Of a stretch of DNA of 64,000 nt, positions 49,043 through 61,544 are shown piece by piece; within the stretch, counting starts at the first letter, position 1, and each line of letters begins with the position of its first letter. This DNA is from Paraspadella gotoi (taxonomy: Eukaryota; Chaetognatha), in the NCBI GenBank assembly GCA_051294375.1, contig CM119268.1:20891869-20955868 (forward strand). The letters are read 5' to 3'. The translations under genes were made by a program, and so were the position numbers. Under the pieces are notes generated by a model, which made no database searches, had not been told where the DNA came from, and saw only the letters and a list, made by a program, of their open reading frames with translations.

Positions 49043-49146
49043 AAGGAAAGAAAGAAAGAGAGAGAGAGAGAGACAGAGAGAAGAGAGAGAGAGAGAGAAG
49101 AAGAGAAGAGAGAGAGAAGAGTAATAGAGAGAAGAATTATGCGGAT
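47713..49146 (+). repeat. inverted repeat, left arm (1434 bp)
   Basis: Reverse complement of 51676-53109. Positions sum to 100822 throughout, and all frames compared are identical. Low-complexity A/GA-rich sequence with no supported gene. Confidence 0.95.
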
Positions 49147-50841
49147 GCGAAATTTACAGCAGATAAAACAAAAAGGTGTGAACAAAAACAACTAACAAAG
49201 GAAAGAGACACAAAAGAAAAGAAAGAAACGAGATAACGAATACAGGCTGTCGAATAAAATCATGATTCCCACTCAGAAAATTAAGAGGACCCACGTGGAA
49301 CGGGGAAAAGGCGATGACGGCGAAACATGATATGAGATGAAAATGAATAGAGAAATGAAGAGATATGATGATGCGATAGATATGAAATGAATGATGAGAT
49401 GATGGAATATGTTAATATGATGATAAAAAATTGACGAGCAAAAATAATTAAAGTATTTTTTTTTTGATGATAAATGAGAACTTTTTAGGTCTTCTGTAAT
49501 ATTGAGAAATAAAGTCGAGACGACCACGGCACAAAACGAGACAACGGACGATGAACATAACGGACGAATGAAAATTACGATGACAACATGACGAACAAAA
49601 CGACGACTACGACGACTATCTTATACTATACTACTACACTACACTGACACTGACTGATGACAACACACAATAATCTCTATAATCACGACAAAGACTATAA
49701 CGACGATCTGACGCTGAACGAGACGACGACGTACACTGCTGACGAACACGACGTGACAGACGACGACCCCGTTGGCGCCCAATAAAAATCTCCATGAACG
49801 ACCCTGAAGTTCTCGGAGAAAAGAATAAAGAAAGGAAACAAGAAAGAAGAATAGTAAAAAAACGAAAGAAAATAGGGATAAAAAAAAGAGGAATAAAAAC
49901 AGGCGTATCAAAGGAACAAAAAAGCAAAAGGACAAATGTCACGAAGAGAAAATAAAACAAGAAAGTTCGAACACTGTTAAAATGGGAGGAAGAAAGAGAG
50001 AAGAGAGAGAGAGAAGAGGAGAAGAGAAGAGAGAATTGGAAGAGAGAAGAGAGAGAGAAGAGAGAGAAGAGAAGAGAGAGAGAGAAGAGAGAGGAGGAGG
50101 AGTGAGAGAAAGGATTAGAAGATAAGAAACGTCAAAAATATGGAATGAAAAAAATGGAAAACAAGAGAGAGGGAGAAAATAAGAGAGAAGAGGGAGAAAA
50201 GAGAAAGAGAAGAGAGAAGAAGACGAAGAGAAGAAAGAAGAGAGGAGAGAGATAAGAGAGAGAGACCACCAGTTTGAGGCACAAATGAAACAATATACTT
50301 ATTTTAATGAAAAAGAAAGAAAAAAATATTTAATATTTTAAATTTGAACAAAATAAAAGTTTTGAATCTCGGAAATGGAATTATTATGACTGTCGATTAG
50401 TATTTATTTATTCAATAAATACAAACTAAGAGATGAACTAGTTTGCGGCTTTTGTAACGTCGATATAATACGATCGGCTGATGGCAGTATCTTGGCTTCC
50501 AATCACTAACTATGACTGGGGACTGCTTTCTTTTGGCAGCCAGACTCTTCCGTTCGAATCTCCTACTTCTCTTCTCTTAAACCCGAACGTTAAAACGATG
50601 AATATCGAATGAAGAAGAATGAGAAGAGAGAGAGAGAGAAGAGAAGAGGAAGAAAAGAAGAAGAAAGAGAGAAGAAAGAAAAGAGTTCAGAATTCGAGAG
50701 AAAATGTTAGAGTCAAGAGGGAACAAGAAAGAACGTCAAATGCGAACGAATTGAAGTGACAGGGTGAGGCCAAAGTTTGGGTTTGAGAACAAAATGTTAT
50801 AGGTAATTTTTGTTGTGCCTTTTTTCTTTTAAGAGGCCATA

Positions 50842-50873
<32 letters not shown>

Positions 50874-51675
50874 ACAAGAATCGGTTTGTTCAATGTGTCG
50901 CAATACATTGACTTTGTCACATACACGCGTCTGCGGATAATATTACGACAAAACGTACAAGCATAACATAAGTCTTTTAATTAAAATAACCAAATGTTAC
51001 ACGAACTATACTGACCAAGGAACAGACCAACCGATCGACCAAAAAGATAGTTTTAGGTTGCTTGTTGATGGGATGGTTGGGGAGAGTGAAGGGACGAAAG
51101 AGAAGCTAATAATAGAATGGGAGCGAGAGTCCAAACTGAGCAAACGATAGAACAAAAAAGGAAAAGATGTAAAAGGAATAAGTGGGGAAAAAAGAAGATA
51201 AAAAAGGAAAAGGAAGAAAAAAGAAAAGGTTGGGGGTGAAATAAAAAGGAAAAAAAAATAGAAAAGAAATGTACAAACGATATTGTAAATAGAAAAGGTT
51301 GAATATGTTTATATCGGTTGTACTAATTTCATTCTGTGACGATGGAATCGAAAAAAAGTAAAACTTTTTAAGAAAAAGTTGTAAAAAAAACAAAAAAAAA
51401 CACAAAATTACTATTAAAAGAAAAAAAAAACAACCGAGATTTGTCAAATTAAAAAACGAAAAATGAAAAAATATTAGGAAAAGAATTTGAAGACAATAAA
51501 GCAAAAATAAGGTTGGGCAAAGAAAAGGAAAGAAAGGAAAAGAAAATTAAGGAAAGAAAGGAACAAGAGTAATGAGAGAGAATAAAGGAAAGTTACGAAA
51601 GTGGAAAATTGAAAATCGATGGAAAATGCAAGGTGAGGGGTTAAGGGAGAAAACATGAGGTAAGGAGAGAGAGAG
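49147..51675. repeat. spacer of the inverted repeat, made of noisy direct copies
   Basis: 49149-50880 is a noisy direct copy of 53404-55230 (landmarks: GAAATTTACAGCAG, CCCGTTGGCGCCC, CTCCATGAACGACCCT, TTTTAATGAAAAAGAA, CTTAAACCCGAA). 50885-51675 is a noisy direct copy of 48140-48880 (CAATACATTGA, CCAAAAAGATAGTTT). Hence the spacer repeats the neighbouring material rather than being new sequence. No gene. Confidence 0.85.
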
Positions 51676-51779
51676 ATCCGCATAATTCTTCTCTCTATTA
51701 CTCTTCTCTCTCTCTTCTCTTCTTCTCTCTCTCTCTCTCTTCTCTCTGTCTCTCTCTCTCTCTCTTTCTTTCTTTCCTT

Positions 51780-51811
<32 letters not shown>

Positions 51812-53109
51812 TCTTCCTCATTTTCTCTTTTGGTTCTATACCTTCCTCACCATAGAATTACTCTCTCATATAACATCTATATCTCTTCTCTACATCTCTC
51901 TTCTCTCTCTCTCTCTCTCTTCTCTTCTCTTCTCTCTCTCCTTCCTTACCTCATGTTTCTCCTTACAATCACTATGCTTTTCCATCGATTTTCATTTTTC
52001 CACTTTCGTAACTTCCTTTATTCTTCTCATTCTCTTGTTTCTTCTTCTTAATTCTTTTCCTTTATTCCATTTCTTTGAACCACTTATTTTTGCTTGTTGT
52101 CTTCAAATTAATTTACTCCTAATATTTTTTCATTTTTGTTTTTTAATCGACAAATTTGGTTTTTTTTTTTCTTTTTTTTTTTACACCTTTTTTGTTTTGG
52201 TGTTATTTTAACTTTTTCTTAAAAGTTTTATTTTTTTCATAGTCCATCGTCACGAAGAAATTAGTAAAACCATTATAACATATTCAACATTTTCATATTT
52301 ACCATATCGTTTTGTAATTTTTTCTATTTCCTATTTTTCTATTTTTTTTCTTTTTCATTACTTTTCTTTTTTCTTTTCCGTTTTATCTTCTTTTTTGCCA
52401 ACTGTTTCCTTTTACATCTTTCACTTATATTATGTTCATTCGTCTTGCTCGTTTGATCTCGCATCCCTTCTATTTTTAGCTTACTCTTTGTCCATTCATC
52501 TCCAACATCATCAGGCAGCACTCAAACTATCTTTTTGGACACTCGGCGGTTAGGTTGTCTTTGTCGGTATTATTCAGATTAACATTTGTTATTATTAATT
52601 AAACGTTTGTTATGATTGTACCGTTTTGACGTCTATCTTATCCGCGCCAGCAGGTATGTGACATCAATGTATTGCAGAAACATTGAAAAATCAATCATCT
52701 GATTATTTCTTAATCTATTAATTTCTTTAAACTTTCTTTATATTACTTCTTATTCATTTTTTCACTTCTTTTTTTTCTATTATTTTTTCTTTACATTTAT
52801 AACTTTTCCCATTATCCCTACTACCCTCTACCAACACAGCATTCTCAATACAAATCTACTCTATCCCCCATATAACAACCGACACCCATTCTCCTCCATC
52901 ATTACCATATTCCCACGATAAGCCCACGATATATAAGAATTCTTTGCATCGGTATAATGATAAATAGAAAGGAATATTAAAACATCAAGGAGTCACGCCG
53001 TCGCCTATGCTTCAGTGAAAGTACGAGGGAAGGATGAGAGAGAGAAGAAGAGATTGAAGAGAGAGGAGGGAGAAACAAACAAAAACAAGGTAAAAAAAAA
53101 GGACGAACG
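51676..53109 (-). repeat. inverted repeat, right arm (1434 bp)
   Basis: Perfect reverse complement of 47713-49146. The junction at 51675/51676 falls inside a GA-to-TC switch. Confidence 0.95.
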
Positions 53110-53353
53110 GAGAGAGAGAGGAGGAGGAGAGAGAGAGAGGAAGTGTGTGTAAGTTGTGTGATGTTTCTTGGTGGTTGTAGTTGAAAACATTTTACTGAAT
53201 GTATAACCAACTGCCGATACGGCCGTCTGGCCTGTCCGTCACATGTAGTCTAACATTGGTGCTGAATGACAAGGACATTGATGACTAAGTTTATTTTTAG
53301 ATCAATGTCCATAAAATCCCGCGTAAAATAACTCAATCTACTCTCTTAGTGTT

Positions 53354-53378
53354 NNNNNNNNNNNNNNNNNNNNNNNNN
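53354..53378. other. assembly gap (25 N)
   Basis: Followed by GA-rich sequence. Confidence 0.98.
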
Positions 53379-53602
53379 AGAGAGAAAGATATAGTGCGGG
53401 ATTGCGAAATTTACAGCAGCGATAAAACAAAAAAGGTGTGGAACTAAAAACAACAACAAAGGAAGGAGACACAAAAGAAAAAGAAAGAATCGGAAGATAT
53501 ACGAATACAGGGCGTCGCAATAAAATCTAATTGATTCCCACTCACGGAAATTTAAGAGGACTCCACTGTAGGGACGGGGAAAAGGGCGATGACGGCGAAT
53601 AC

Positions 53603-53603
<1 letters not shown>

Positions 53604-53679
<76 letters not shown>
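53604..53679. repeat. (GAT)n microsatellite
   Basis: About 25 copies of GAT, reading as poly-Asp. The counterpart near 49320-49400 has only scattered GATGA units. Confidence 0.97.
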
Positions 53680-53680
<1 letters not shown>

Positions 53681-53824
53681 TATGTTAATGTTGATGATAA
53701 AGTTGACGATGCTAATAATAATTATGAGTATATTTTTGATGATAAATGAGAACTAAAGTCAGACGACAACGGCAGCAAAAATAAAACTAATGGGACGACG
53801 ACGCCATCGTCAGAAGAACTACAA

Positions 53825-54009
53825 TGACGATGACAAAGACGATGGCAAAGTCGACGACGATGACAACGACGATGAAAGCGACGATGACAACGACGATGAA
53901 AACGACGATGACAACGACGATGACAACGACGACATCGGGAAAATCAGCGACGACGGAGACGACGACGATGACAACGACGACTTCGACGACGACGACGACG
54001 ACTACACCG

Positions 54010-54094
<85 letters not shown>

Positions 54095-54165
54095 TTACTA
54101 CTAGTTCGACGACGACGACGATAACGACGACGACGCTGACGACGACGACGACGACGACCTCCGTT
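53825..54165. repeat. GAC/GAT then (TAC)n then GAC trinucleotide tract
   Basis: Interrupted GACGAT/GACAAC repeats, a clean (TAC)n at 54003-54090, then GACGAC again. All long frames here are single-residue polymers (D, Y, T, V). Confidence 0.97.
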
Positions 54166-54367
54166 GGCCCCAAGTAGAAAATCTCCATGAACGACCCTTA
54201 GTTCTCGGAGGAAAAAAAAGAAAGAAAAGGGAGACGAAGAAAAGAAAGAAAAGTAAAAAGAAAGAAAGAAAAAGGAGATAAAATAAAAAAGAGAGATGAA
54301 GGCTGTACAGAAATGGAACATAAAAAGAAAAGGACAAATGTCAAGCGGAAGAGAAAAAAGAGAAAGA

Positions 54368-54617
54368 NNNNNNNNNNNNNNNNNNNNNNNNNNNNNNNNN
54401 NNNNNNNNNNNNNNNNNNNNNNNNNNNNNNNNNNNNNNNNNNNNNNNNNNNNNNNNNNNNNNNNNNNNNNNNNNNNNNNNNNNNNNNNNNNNNNNNNNNN
54501 NNNNNNNNNNNNNNNNNNNNNNNNNNNNNNNNNNNNNNNNNNNNNNNNNNNNNNNNNNNNNNNNNNNNNNNNNNNNNNNNNNNNNNNNNNNNNNNNNNNN
54601 NNNNNNNNNNNNNNNNN
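54368..54617. other. assembly gap (250 N)
   Basis: GA-rich on both sides. Confidence 0.98.
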
Positions 54618-55017
54618 GAGAGAGAGAGACCCCAGTTAAGGTCAGCAAGGAAACAGATATCGACTTATTTTAATGAAAAAGAAGGGGGAAAAAAGGAAAT
54701 AATTTTTTAAATTTGAACAAAATATTGAAAGGGTTTGAATCTTGGAATATTGGAATGTTATGTTATGTAATTTTATATAATGTTATGTTCAATCAATGAT
54801 GTAAATATTACAAACTCAGAGATGGACTGAGTTTGTGGTTGGCGGACTCCGGTATTAATTGACTCGGTGATTGGCGGTCATCTTGCTTGCCAATCACTGA
54901 CTGACTGACTGCTTTTTTTTTTCCAGCTCAGACTTTTCTCTTTCGCTTTCGAAATCTTCGTTCCCTTTTCTTCTTCTTTAAACCCGAATCGTTTTAAGAC
55001 GAGTGTGAGATCGAGAT

Positions 55018-55020
<3 letters not shown>

Positions 55021-55098
<78 letters not shown>
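55021..55098. repeat. (GA)n microsatellite
   Basis: Perfect GA tract of about 78 bases. Confidence 0.98.
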
Positions 55099-55100
<2 letters not shown>

Positions 55101-55262
55101 TGTCAAAAGGTCGAGAGAGAAACTAGAGGTCAAGAGGGCGACAGAGAAAGAAGGTCAAATGCGAAACGAAGTTGGGAGTGTGACAGGGGTTTTAGGCCAA
55201 AGGTTGTGGGGTTTGAGAACAAATGTTGTAGGGTTTGAGGCCAAAGGCTGTGCCATTTGAGG

Positions 55263-55458
55263 NNNNNNNNNNNNNNNNNNNNNNNNNNNNNNNNNNNNNN
55301 NNNNNNNNNNNNNNNNNNNNNNNNNNNNNNNNNNNNNNNNNNNNNNNNNNNNNNNNNNNNNNNNNNNNNNNNNNNNNNNNNNNNNNNNNNNNNNNNNNNN
55401 NNNNNNNNNNNNNNNNNNNNNNNNNNNNNNNNNNNNNNNNNNNNNNNNNNNNNNNNNN
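55263..55458. other. assembly gap (196 N)
   Basis: The left flank is a GGTTTGAGGCCAAAGGTTGT-like short repeat, the right flank A/G-rich. Confidence 0.98.
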
Positions 55459-56187
55459 GAAAAAAGGGTAAAGGAAGTAAAGGAGAAGAGAGGGACCAAT
55501 GATTCAAATTATGGGGACGAGATAATTGATATCGATTAAAAAGTCAGCGAATTTCGAAAGAAAACAGGAATAGATTAAGTTTCTCTAAATAAAAACAGAC
55601 GTTAGCAAAGGACGGATAATTCAAAGGTTATATGCGAAGGCTAAAATAATAAGTCTGGAGCTTGACAAATATAAAATCTGGATTTGATATCGGATGGAAA
55701 ATTTAGTGTAGAGACTAGAGAGAGACGCTTACTTTTAAAAAAATACGTATGTTAGTTGATCAAAAAATTATATATAAAAAAGTAGGAAATGGGACAATTG
55801 GCTGCAGCTGAGATTGGTGGGAAAGTCTTTTATCTAAAGATAAGTTTTCAGAGAGAAATATTCAAGATTAACTCTCTTGAAATTAAGATTTAAATAAAAA
55901 TTCAAAAATTAAAATTGACTTCTGTTTTTAATGGCTTAATTGCATGGGAGACTGACATGTTAAGGAGGCGCGAGCGAAAGGAAAAAATGGAAACGAAAGA
56001 AAAAAGAGAAAAGAAAAAAGGAAAAGAAAAGAGAATGAAAAAGAAAGGAAAATAAAAGAAAAGAAAAGAAAAGAAAAGAAAAGAAAAGGGAGTTCATAGA
56101 CGGAAGAGACATCGAGGGAAACTAGAGCCGAAAAAATTCATTTCGAATTTTATTGGATAAGAAATAAATCAACAGCGAAGAGCGAGG

Positions 56188-56435
56188 NNNNNNNNNNNNN
56201 NNNNNNNNNNNNNNNNNNNNNNNNNNNNNNNNNNNNNNNNNNNNNNNNNNNNNNNNNNNNNNNNNNNNNNNNNNNNNNNNNNNNNNNNNNNNNNNNNNNN
56301 NNNNNNNNNNNNNNNNNNNNNNNNNNNNNNNNNNNNNNNNNNNNNNNNNNNNNNNNNNNNNNNNNNNNNNNNNNNNNNNNNNNNNNNNNNNNNNNNNNNN
56401 NNNNNNNNNNNNNNNNNNNNNNNNNNNNNNNNNNN
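56188..56435. other. assembly gap (248 N)
   Basis: Followed by a (CT)n tract. The second duplication copy shows GA then CT-rich sequence at the same place (58345-58650). Confidence 0.98.
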
Positions 56436-56914
56436 TCTCTCTCTCTCTCTCTCTCTCTCTATTTTTTTTTATCGCTATTTGAATTTTTCTCGTGTCCCAA
56501 TGCCCATGTAAAAGGAAAAATAATTTTTTTGCAGAAAAAAAAATCCATATCTTCGAAAAATAGTATTTGCTTCGTAACTAACGGTACTAACCCTTATTCT
56601 CTCAAAATATATATAAGAGAAAATACTAGATTAATGAATTAATACAGTTAGTTTAGGATTAGTCTTCATTCAAAAGTGAATTCATTCTCTATTTTTTTCA
56701 CGTTATCTCGTGATCCTATTATTTATAATCTTGAGTTTAATCATAGTTTCACTTCTTTCCATGTTTTCCCTCTCGATGCCTCTTTGCCTCCTTTGCATTT
56801 TCCGACTCTTTCCTCTCTGCATCCTCATTACATTTTCTCTCCCTTAATCCTTTCCTTGGTTTTTATTGCCGTCTGACTCTCTCTCCCTCGGCGCCAAACT
56901 TTGAGCGGACGCTT

Positions 56915-57031
<117 letters not shown>

Positions 57032-57116
57032 TGTATTCGATGCAATACTTTTAACGATTCGATTTTGTTGCTTTTCATGTTTTATATCGAAAATCGTAAA
57101 TGCCGTTCAGTTTGAA

Positions 57117-57174
57117 AGTTCGAAAGAAAAAAAGAAAGAAAGAAAAAAAAAAGACAGAAAGAAAGAAAGAAAAA

Positions 57175-57246
<72 letters not shown>

Positions 57247-57255
57247 AAGAAAATA
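57117..57255. repeat. (AAAG)n microsatellite
   Basis: Counterpart at 59328-59480. Confidence 0.96.
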
Positions 57256-57375
57256 ATATCAAAAAGATTTTTGTTTTTTTTTCAAATTGGTCAATATGAA
57301 AAGGGAGATGAAAACGTGAACGAAGTCGAGAAGAAATAATTTCACAAAAAGAAATCGTGAAAGTCATTGTTATTG

Positions 57376-57542
57376 TTGTTGTTGTTGTTGTCGTTGTTCT
57401 CGCCCAACATAAAAGTAAAATTATTATGTTTCTTATTTCATACAATATCATCGTCATGACAACGAGTACAACTACTTCGACAAACCTGAAGACAACAATA
57501 AGGTCAACGACAACGACAACGACAACGACGACAACGACAACG

Positions 57543-57574
<32 letters not shown>

Positions 57575-57590
57575 AACGACAACCGACGTT
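57376..57590. repeat. (TTG)n and (GACAAC)n tracts
   Basis: (TTG)n at 57369-57396 and GACAACGACAAC-type hexamers at 57500-57582. The counterpart lies at 59720-59805. Confidence 0.94.
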
Positions 57591-57681
57591 TACGAGACAA
57601 GAAAAAACGTTTAAACCCGAATTAGAGGAAAACTTCTCGTAGAACGCGTGAAAGAGAGTAGTAGAAACTAGAAAGTCAAAG

Positions 57682-57706
57682 NNNNNNNNNNNNNNNNNNN
57701 NNNNNN
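57682..57706. other. assembly gap (25 N)
   Basis: Lies exactly at the junction of the two tandem copies. Confidence 0.98.
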
Positions 57707-59768
57707 TGGCGAAGGCTAAAATATAATCTGGAAGCTTGACAAAATTATACAAATCTGGATTTGATATCGGATGGAAAAATTTAGTGTAGAAGGACTCTAG
57801 GAGAGAAGCGCTTACTTTTAAAAAAAAAATACGTATGTTAGTTGATCAAAAAAAATTACATATATAAAAAAGTTAGGAAAATGGGACAATTGGCTTGCAG
57901 CTGAGCGATTGGTGGGAAAGTCTTTTATCTAAAGATAAGTTTTCAGAAGAGAAATATTCAAGATTAATCTCTTAAATTAAGATTTTTTAAATATAAAAAT
58001 TAAAAATTAAAATTTGACTTCTGTTTTTTAAATGCGCTTAATTGCATGAGACTGACATGTTAAGGAGGCTGCGAGCGAAAGGAAAAAAAGTGGTCGAAAC
58101 GAAAGAAAAGAGGAAAAGAAAAAATGGGAAAAAGAGGAAAGAGACAATGAAAAAAGAAAGGAAAAATAAAGAAAAGGAAAAAGAAAAAAGGAAGAAAAGA
58201 AAAGAAAAGAAAAGGCGAGTTCATAGTACGCAAGAGACATCGAAGGGAAACTAGAAGCCGAAAAAAATTCATTTCGAATTTTATTGGATAAGGAAATAAA
58301 TCAACAGGCGAGACGCGAGGAGCTGAATGCAAAGCGATTTTTCAGAGAGAGAGAGAGAGATCAGAGAGAGAGAAGAGAGGAAGATGGAGATCGAGAGAAG
58401 ACGAGAGGACGAGAGAGAGACGAGAGAGATTAAATTTGAAAGATTAAATGAAATTAAATGTATAAATAAATGTATTATTCCGATTTTTTTTTAATCCTTT
58501 TATGCTTTAAATATATATAGTTTCTTTTTTTTTCTCAATTCTCTTTAAAACAAAGTTTTTTTTTCTTTGTTGTCGCTCCTTTAATCGATAAAATTTCTCT
58601 CTCTCTCTCTCTCTCTCTCTCACTCACTTCTCTCTTCTCTCTCTCTCTCTTCTATTTTTTTTTTTTTCGCTATTTGATATTTTTCTCCAGTTTGTCCCAA
58701 TGCCCATGTTAAAAAGAAAAATAATTTTTTGCAGAAAAAAAAAATCCATAATCTTCGAAAAATAGTATTTGCTTTCGAACTAACGGTTCAACCCTTATTT
58801 CTCTTCAAAAATATATATAAGAAGAAATACTAGATTATATGAATTAATCCCCAGTTAAGCTTTAGATAGTCTTCATTCAAATGAATTTGATCATTCTTCT
58901 ATTTTTTTCACGTTTCTCGTGATCCTATTATTATATAATCTTGAGTTTAATCATAGTTTCATTCTTTCCATGTTTTCCCTCTCAATGCTCTTGGCCTCCT
59001 TGATTTTCCGATCTTTCCCTCTGCATCCCCGATTACATTTTCTTCTCCCTTTAAAATCCATTTTTTCCTTGGTTTTTATTTGGCCGTCTGACTCTCTCTC
59101 CCTTCGGCGCCAAACTTTGAGCGGAAAACAAACGCTTAAAAAATCTCTCTCTCTCTCTCTCTCTTGCTCTCTCTTCTCTCCTCTCTCTCTCTCTCTCTCC
59201 TCTCTCTCTCCTCCTCTCTCTTCTCTCTTTCCTGTATTGATGCCATTACTTTTAACGATCGGATTTTGTTGCTTTTCTCCATGTTTTTATATCGAAATCG
59301 TAAATTGCCGTTCAGTTTGAAAGTTCGAAAGAAAAAAAGAAAGAAAGAAAAAAAAAAGACAGGGAAAGAAAGAAAGAAAAGAAAGAAAGAAAGAAGAAAG
59401 AAAGAAAGAAAGAAAAGAAGAAAGAAAAGAGAAGAAAGATTAGAAAGCAAATAGAAAGAAAGGAAAGGATAGAAAGAAAATAATATCAAAGATTTTTGTT
59501 TTTTTTCAAATTGGTCAATATGAACAAGGGAGATGAAAACGTGAACGAAGTCGAGAAGAAATAATTCCGACAAAAAAGAAATGTGATGAAAAGTCATTGT
59601 TATTGTGTTTGTTGTTGTTGTCTGTTCTCGCCCACATAAAGGTAAAATTATTATGTTTCTTAGTATTACAATATCATCGTCATGACAACGAGTACAATAC
59701 TTCGCACAAACTGAAAGGACAACAATAAGGTCAACGACAACACAACGACAACGACGACAACGACAACG

Positions 59769-59800
<32 letters not shown>

Positions 59801-59925
59801 AACGACCAAACCGACGTTTACGAACAAGAAAAAACGTTTAAAAACCGAATTAGAGGAAAAAACGTCTCGTAGGAACGCGTGAAAGAGGAGTAGTAGAAAC
59901 TAGAAAGCCAAAGAAAAATTGGTGA
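57707..59925 (+). repeat. tandem duplication, copy 2 (~2.2 kb)
   Basis: Same order as 55616-57681, with many short indels. It spans without a gap the region that is a gap in copy 1. Confidence 0.92.
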
Positions 59926-60700
59926 GAGAGAAGAGAGAGAGAGAGAGAGAAGAAGAGAGAAGAGAGAGAGAAGAGAAGAGAGAGAGAGAGAGAGAGAGAG
60001 GAAGAGAGAGAGGAGAGTGAGAGAGAGAGTGAACACGGGGACAATTTTCCCAAAACAACTGCTCTTGTTACGTGTGAAAGCAATAAAAACCGAATAAAGG
60101 ATCCTTATTTCTTTTTTATTGTCGAATAAAAAAAAGGAAGAAAAAAGGAGGAAAAAAAGGAAAAATACGGGAGTCTCGTTCGCATGTTTAGGGGCCATTA
60201 ACGCCATGTCATTTTGGGGCCTCAATCTAAGAAAAAGAAAAAACGAGATTGAGACAGAGAGAGACAAGGAAGGAAGGTAATATGAGAGAAAGAGAGAGAG
60301 CGAGACAGAGAGAGGAGTGAGAGGAGAAGCAAGGAGGGAGAGAGATGAGGAGGGAGAGAGAGAGAGAGAGAGATTTTGACCAATGGACCTCAAAATGGAA
60401 AAATTGATTTCGCGAGAAGAAAATTTATGATTCTGATTAAGAATCATTTGAGCAGCAAATTATTACAAATGAAAAAAAGTACAAGAAAAAAAGGAAAATT
60501 ATTAGTTTTTTTGCAGAGGGAGAAAAAAAAAGGAATAATAAAAAAATAAATAGAAAGACGAAAATATAAATTATAAATATAAATTATAACGTAGGTTGGA
60601 TTGGCGACTGAGGTGACAACGACAACGAATACGACAACGAATACGACGACGATTATATCCAAGCTCTTTTGGGCCATATTTTCCCAGAACGCCCCAGTTT
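59926..60700. other. GA-rich patches and unique sequence
   Basis: Interrupted GA tracts at 59925-60030 and 60255-60375 and a GAATACGACAAC-type run near 60620-60650. No gene seen. Confidence 0.5.
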
Positions 60701-60739
60701 TTTAAATATGAAATTAGATTAATTTTTTTTGTAGTTTAG

Positions 60740-60915
60740 ATTGAAAGTTAAGGTTTGAGTATAGGTTAGAGATTAAATTAATAATTAAGGTTAGGGATTA
60801 GGTTAATAATTAGGGTTAGGGATTAGGGTTAAGGATTAGGGTTTGGAACTAGGGTTTAAAGTTAAGGGTTAGGGTTTAAAATTAGGGTTAGGTTAAGGTT
60901 TGGGATTAGGATTAG
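60740..60915. repeat. degenerate TTAGGG/TTAGGGA telomere-like repeats
   Basis: GGTTAGGGATTAGGG-type units with many variants (TTAAGG, TTTGGG, TTAAAG). Imperfect throughout, so an old interstitial array or an unrelated simple repeat rather than a chromosome end. Confidence 0.7.
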
Positions 60916-60974
60916 TGATTGTGTTCTAAATTTAATAATATGTGTAAGTTTATCCGACAAAAAGTAACAGAAAT

Positions 60975-61000
60975 GGGGTGCTCTGAGAAAAAAGAGCCCC
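60975..61000. other. hairpin GGGGTGCTCT...AGAGCCCC
   Basis: A stem of about 8 base pairs (one mismatch or bulge) closes a short A-rich loop, in an otherwise AT-rich region. Confidence 0.5.
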
Positions 61001-61045
61001 TCTGGCCACGGGAGGTATGATACCCAAGGGTCGGAGTATCTCATA

Positions 61046-61210
61046 AAAGTTAAAAAAGTATGCAAGTCAAAACAATTATGCAAGTTGAAAAAATAATGCA
61101 AGTTGAAAACATGATGCAAGCTAAAAAATAATGCAAGCTAAAAAAATGATGCAAGCTGAAAAAATAATAAAAGTTGAAAAAATGAAAAAGTTAAAAAATG
61201 ATGCAGATTT
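61046..61210. repeat. ~20-base repeat ATGCAAG(C/T)TGAAAAAATA
   Basis: Seven to eight degenerate copies. Confidence 0.88.
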
Positions 61211-61401
61211 AAAAAAAATATTATTAGTGCTGCAGTAACAGTTCAGTTTAAGCCCTTGAAAGCGATTCACATGTATTGGCGCAGCCTCTGGTAAGCTTAA
61301 AGTTTGTTTTAACGCTAAAGTCTACTATAAATCAACTTTAGTATTTTAGTATGATATTAGTATGCATTTAATTTTTCAGGAAAAGGCCCCTAAACTGTGA
61401 C

Positions 61402-61468
61402 CGATGCTCCCCTGCGTCCCTGCGTCCCTGCGTCCCTGCGTCCCTGCGTCCATGCGTCCCTGCTCCAT
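61402..61468. repeat. (TGCGTCCC)n 8-base tandem repeat
   Basis: About seven copies, one with CATGCGTCC. Confidence 0.93.
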
Positions 61469-61507
61469 CAACCCCAGCCGCACTTTTCTCATTGACATTC
61501 TTGACGA

Positions 61508-61511
61508 ATGA

Positions 61512-61544
<33 letters not shown>

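Larger units (their letters stand above)
53404..55230 (+). repeat. second copy of the 49149-50880 segment
   Basis: Direct counterpart with longer trinucleotide and GA tracts and a gap where the other copy has GA-rich sequence. The extra length comes almost entirely from microsatellites. Confidence 0.85.

Noticed and set aside
50530-50580. tRNA-like B box (GTTCGAATCTCC)
   Set aside because: No matching A box or cloverleaf, and the direct copy near 54940-54965 does not keep the motif.
53787-54188. Poly-Val, poly-Tyr and poly-Thr frames
   Set aside because: Products of (TAC)n and GAC/GAT microsatellites.
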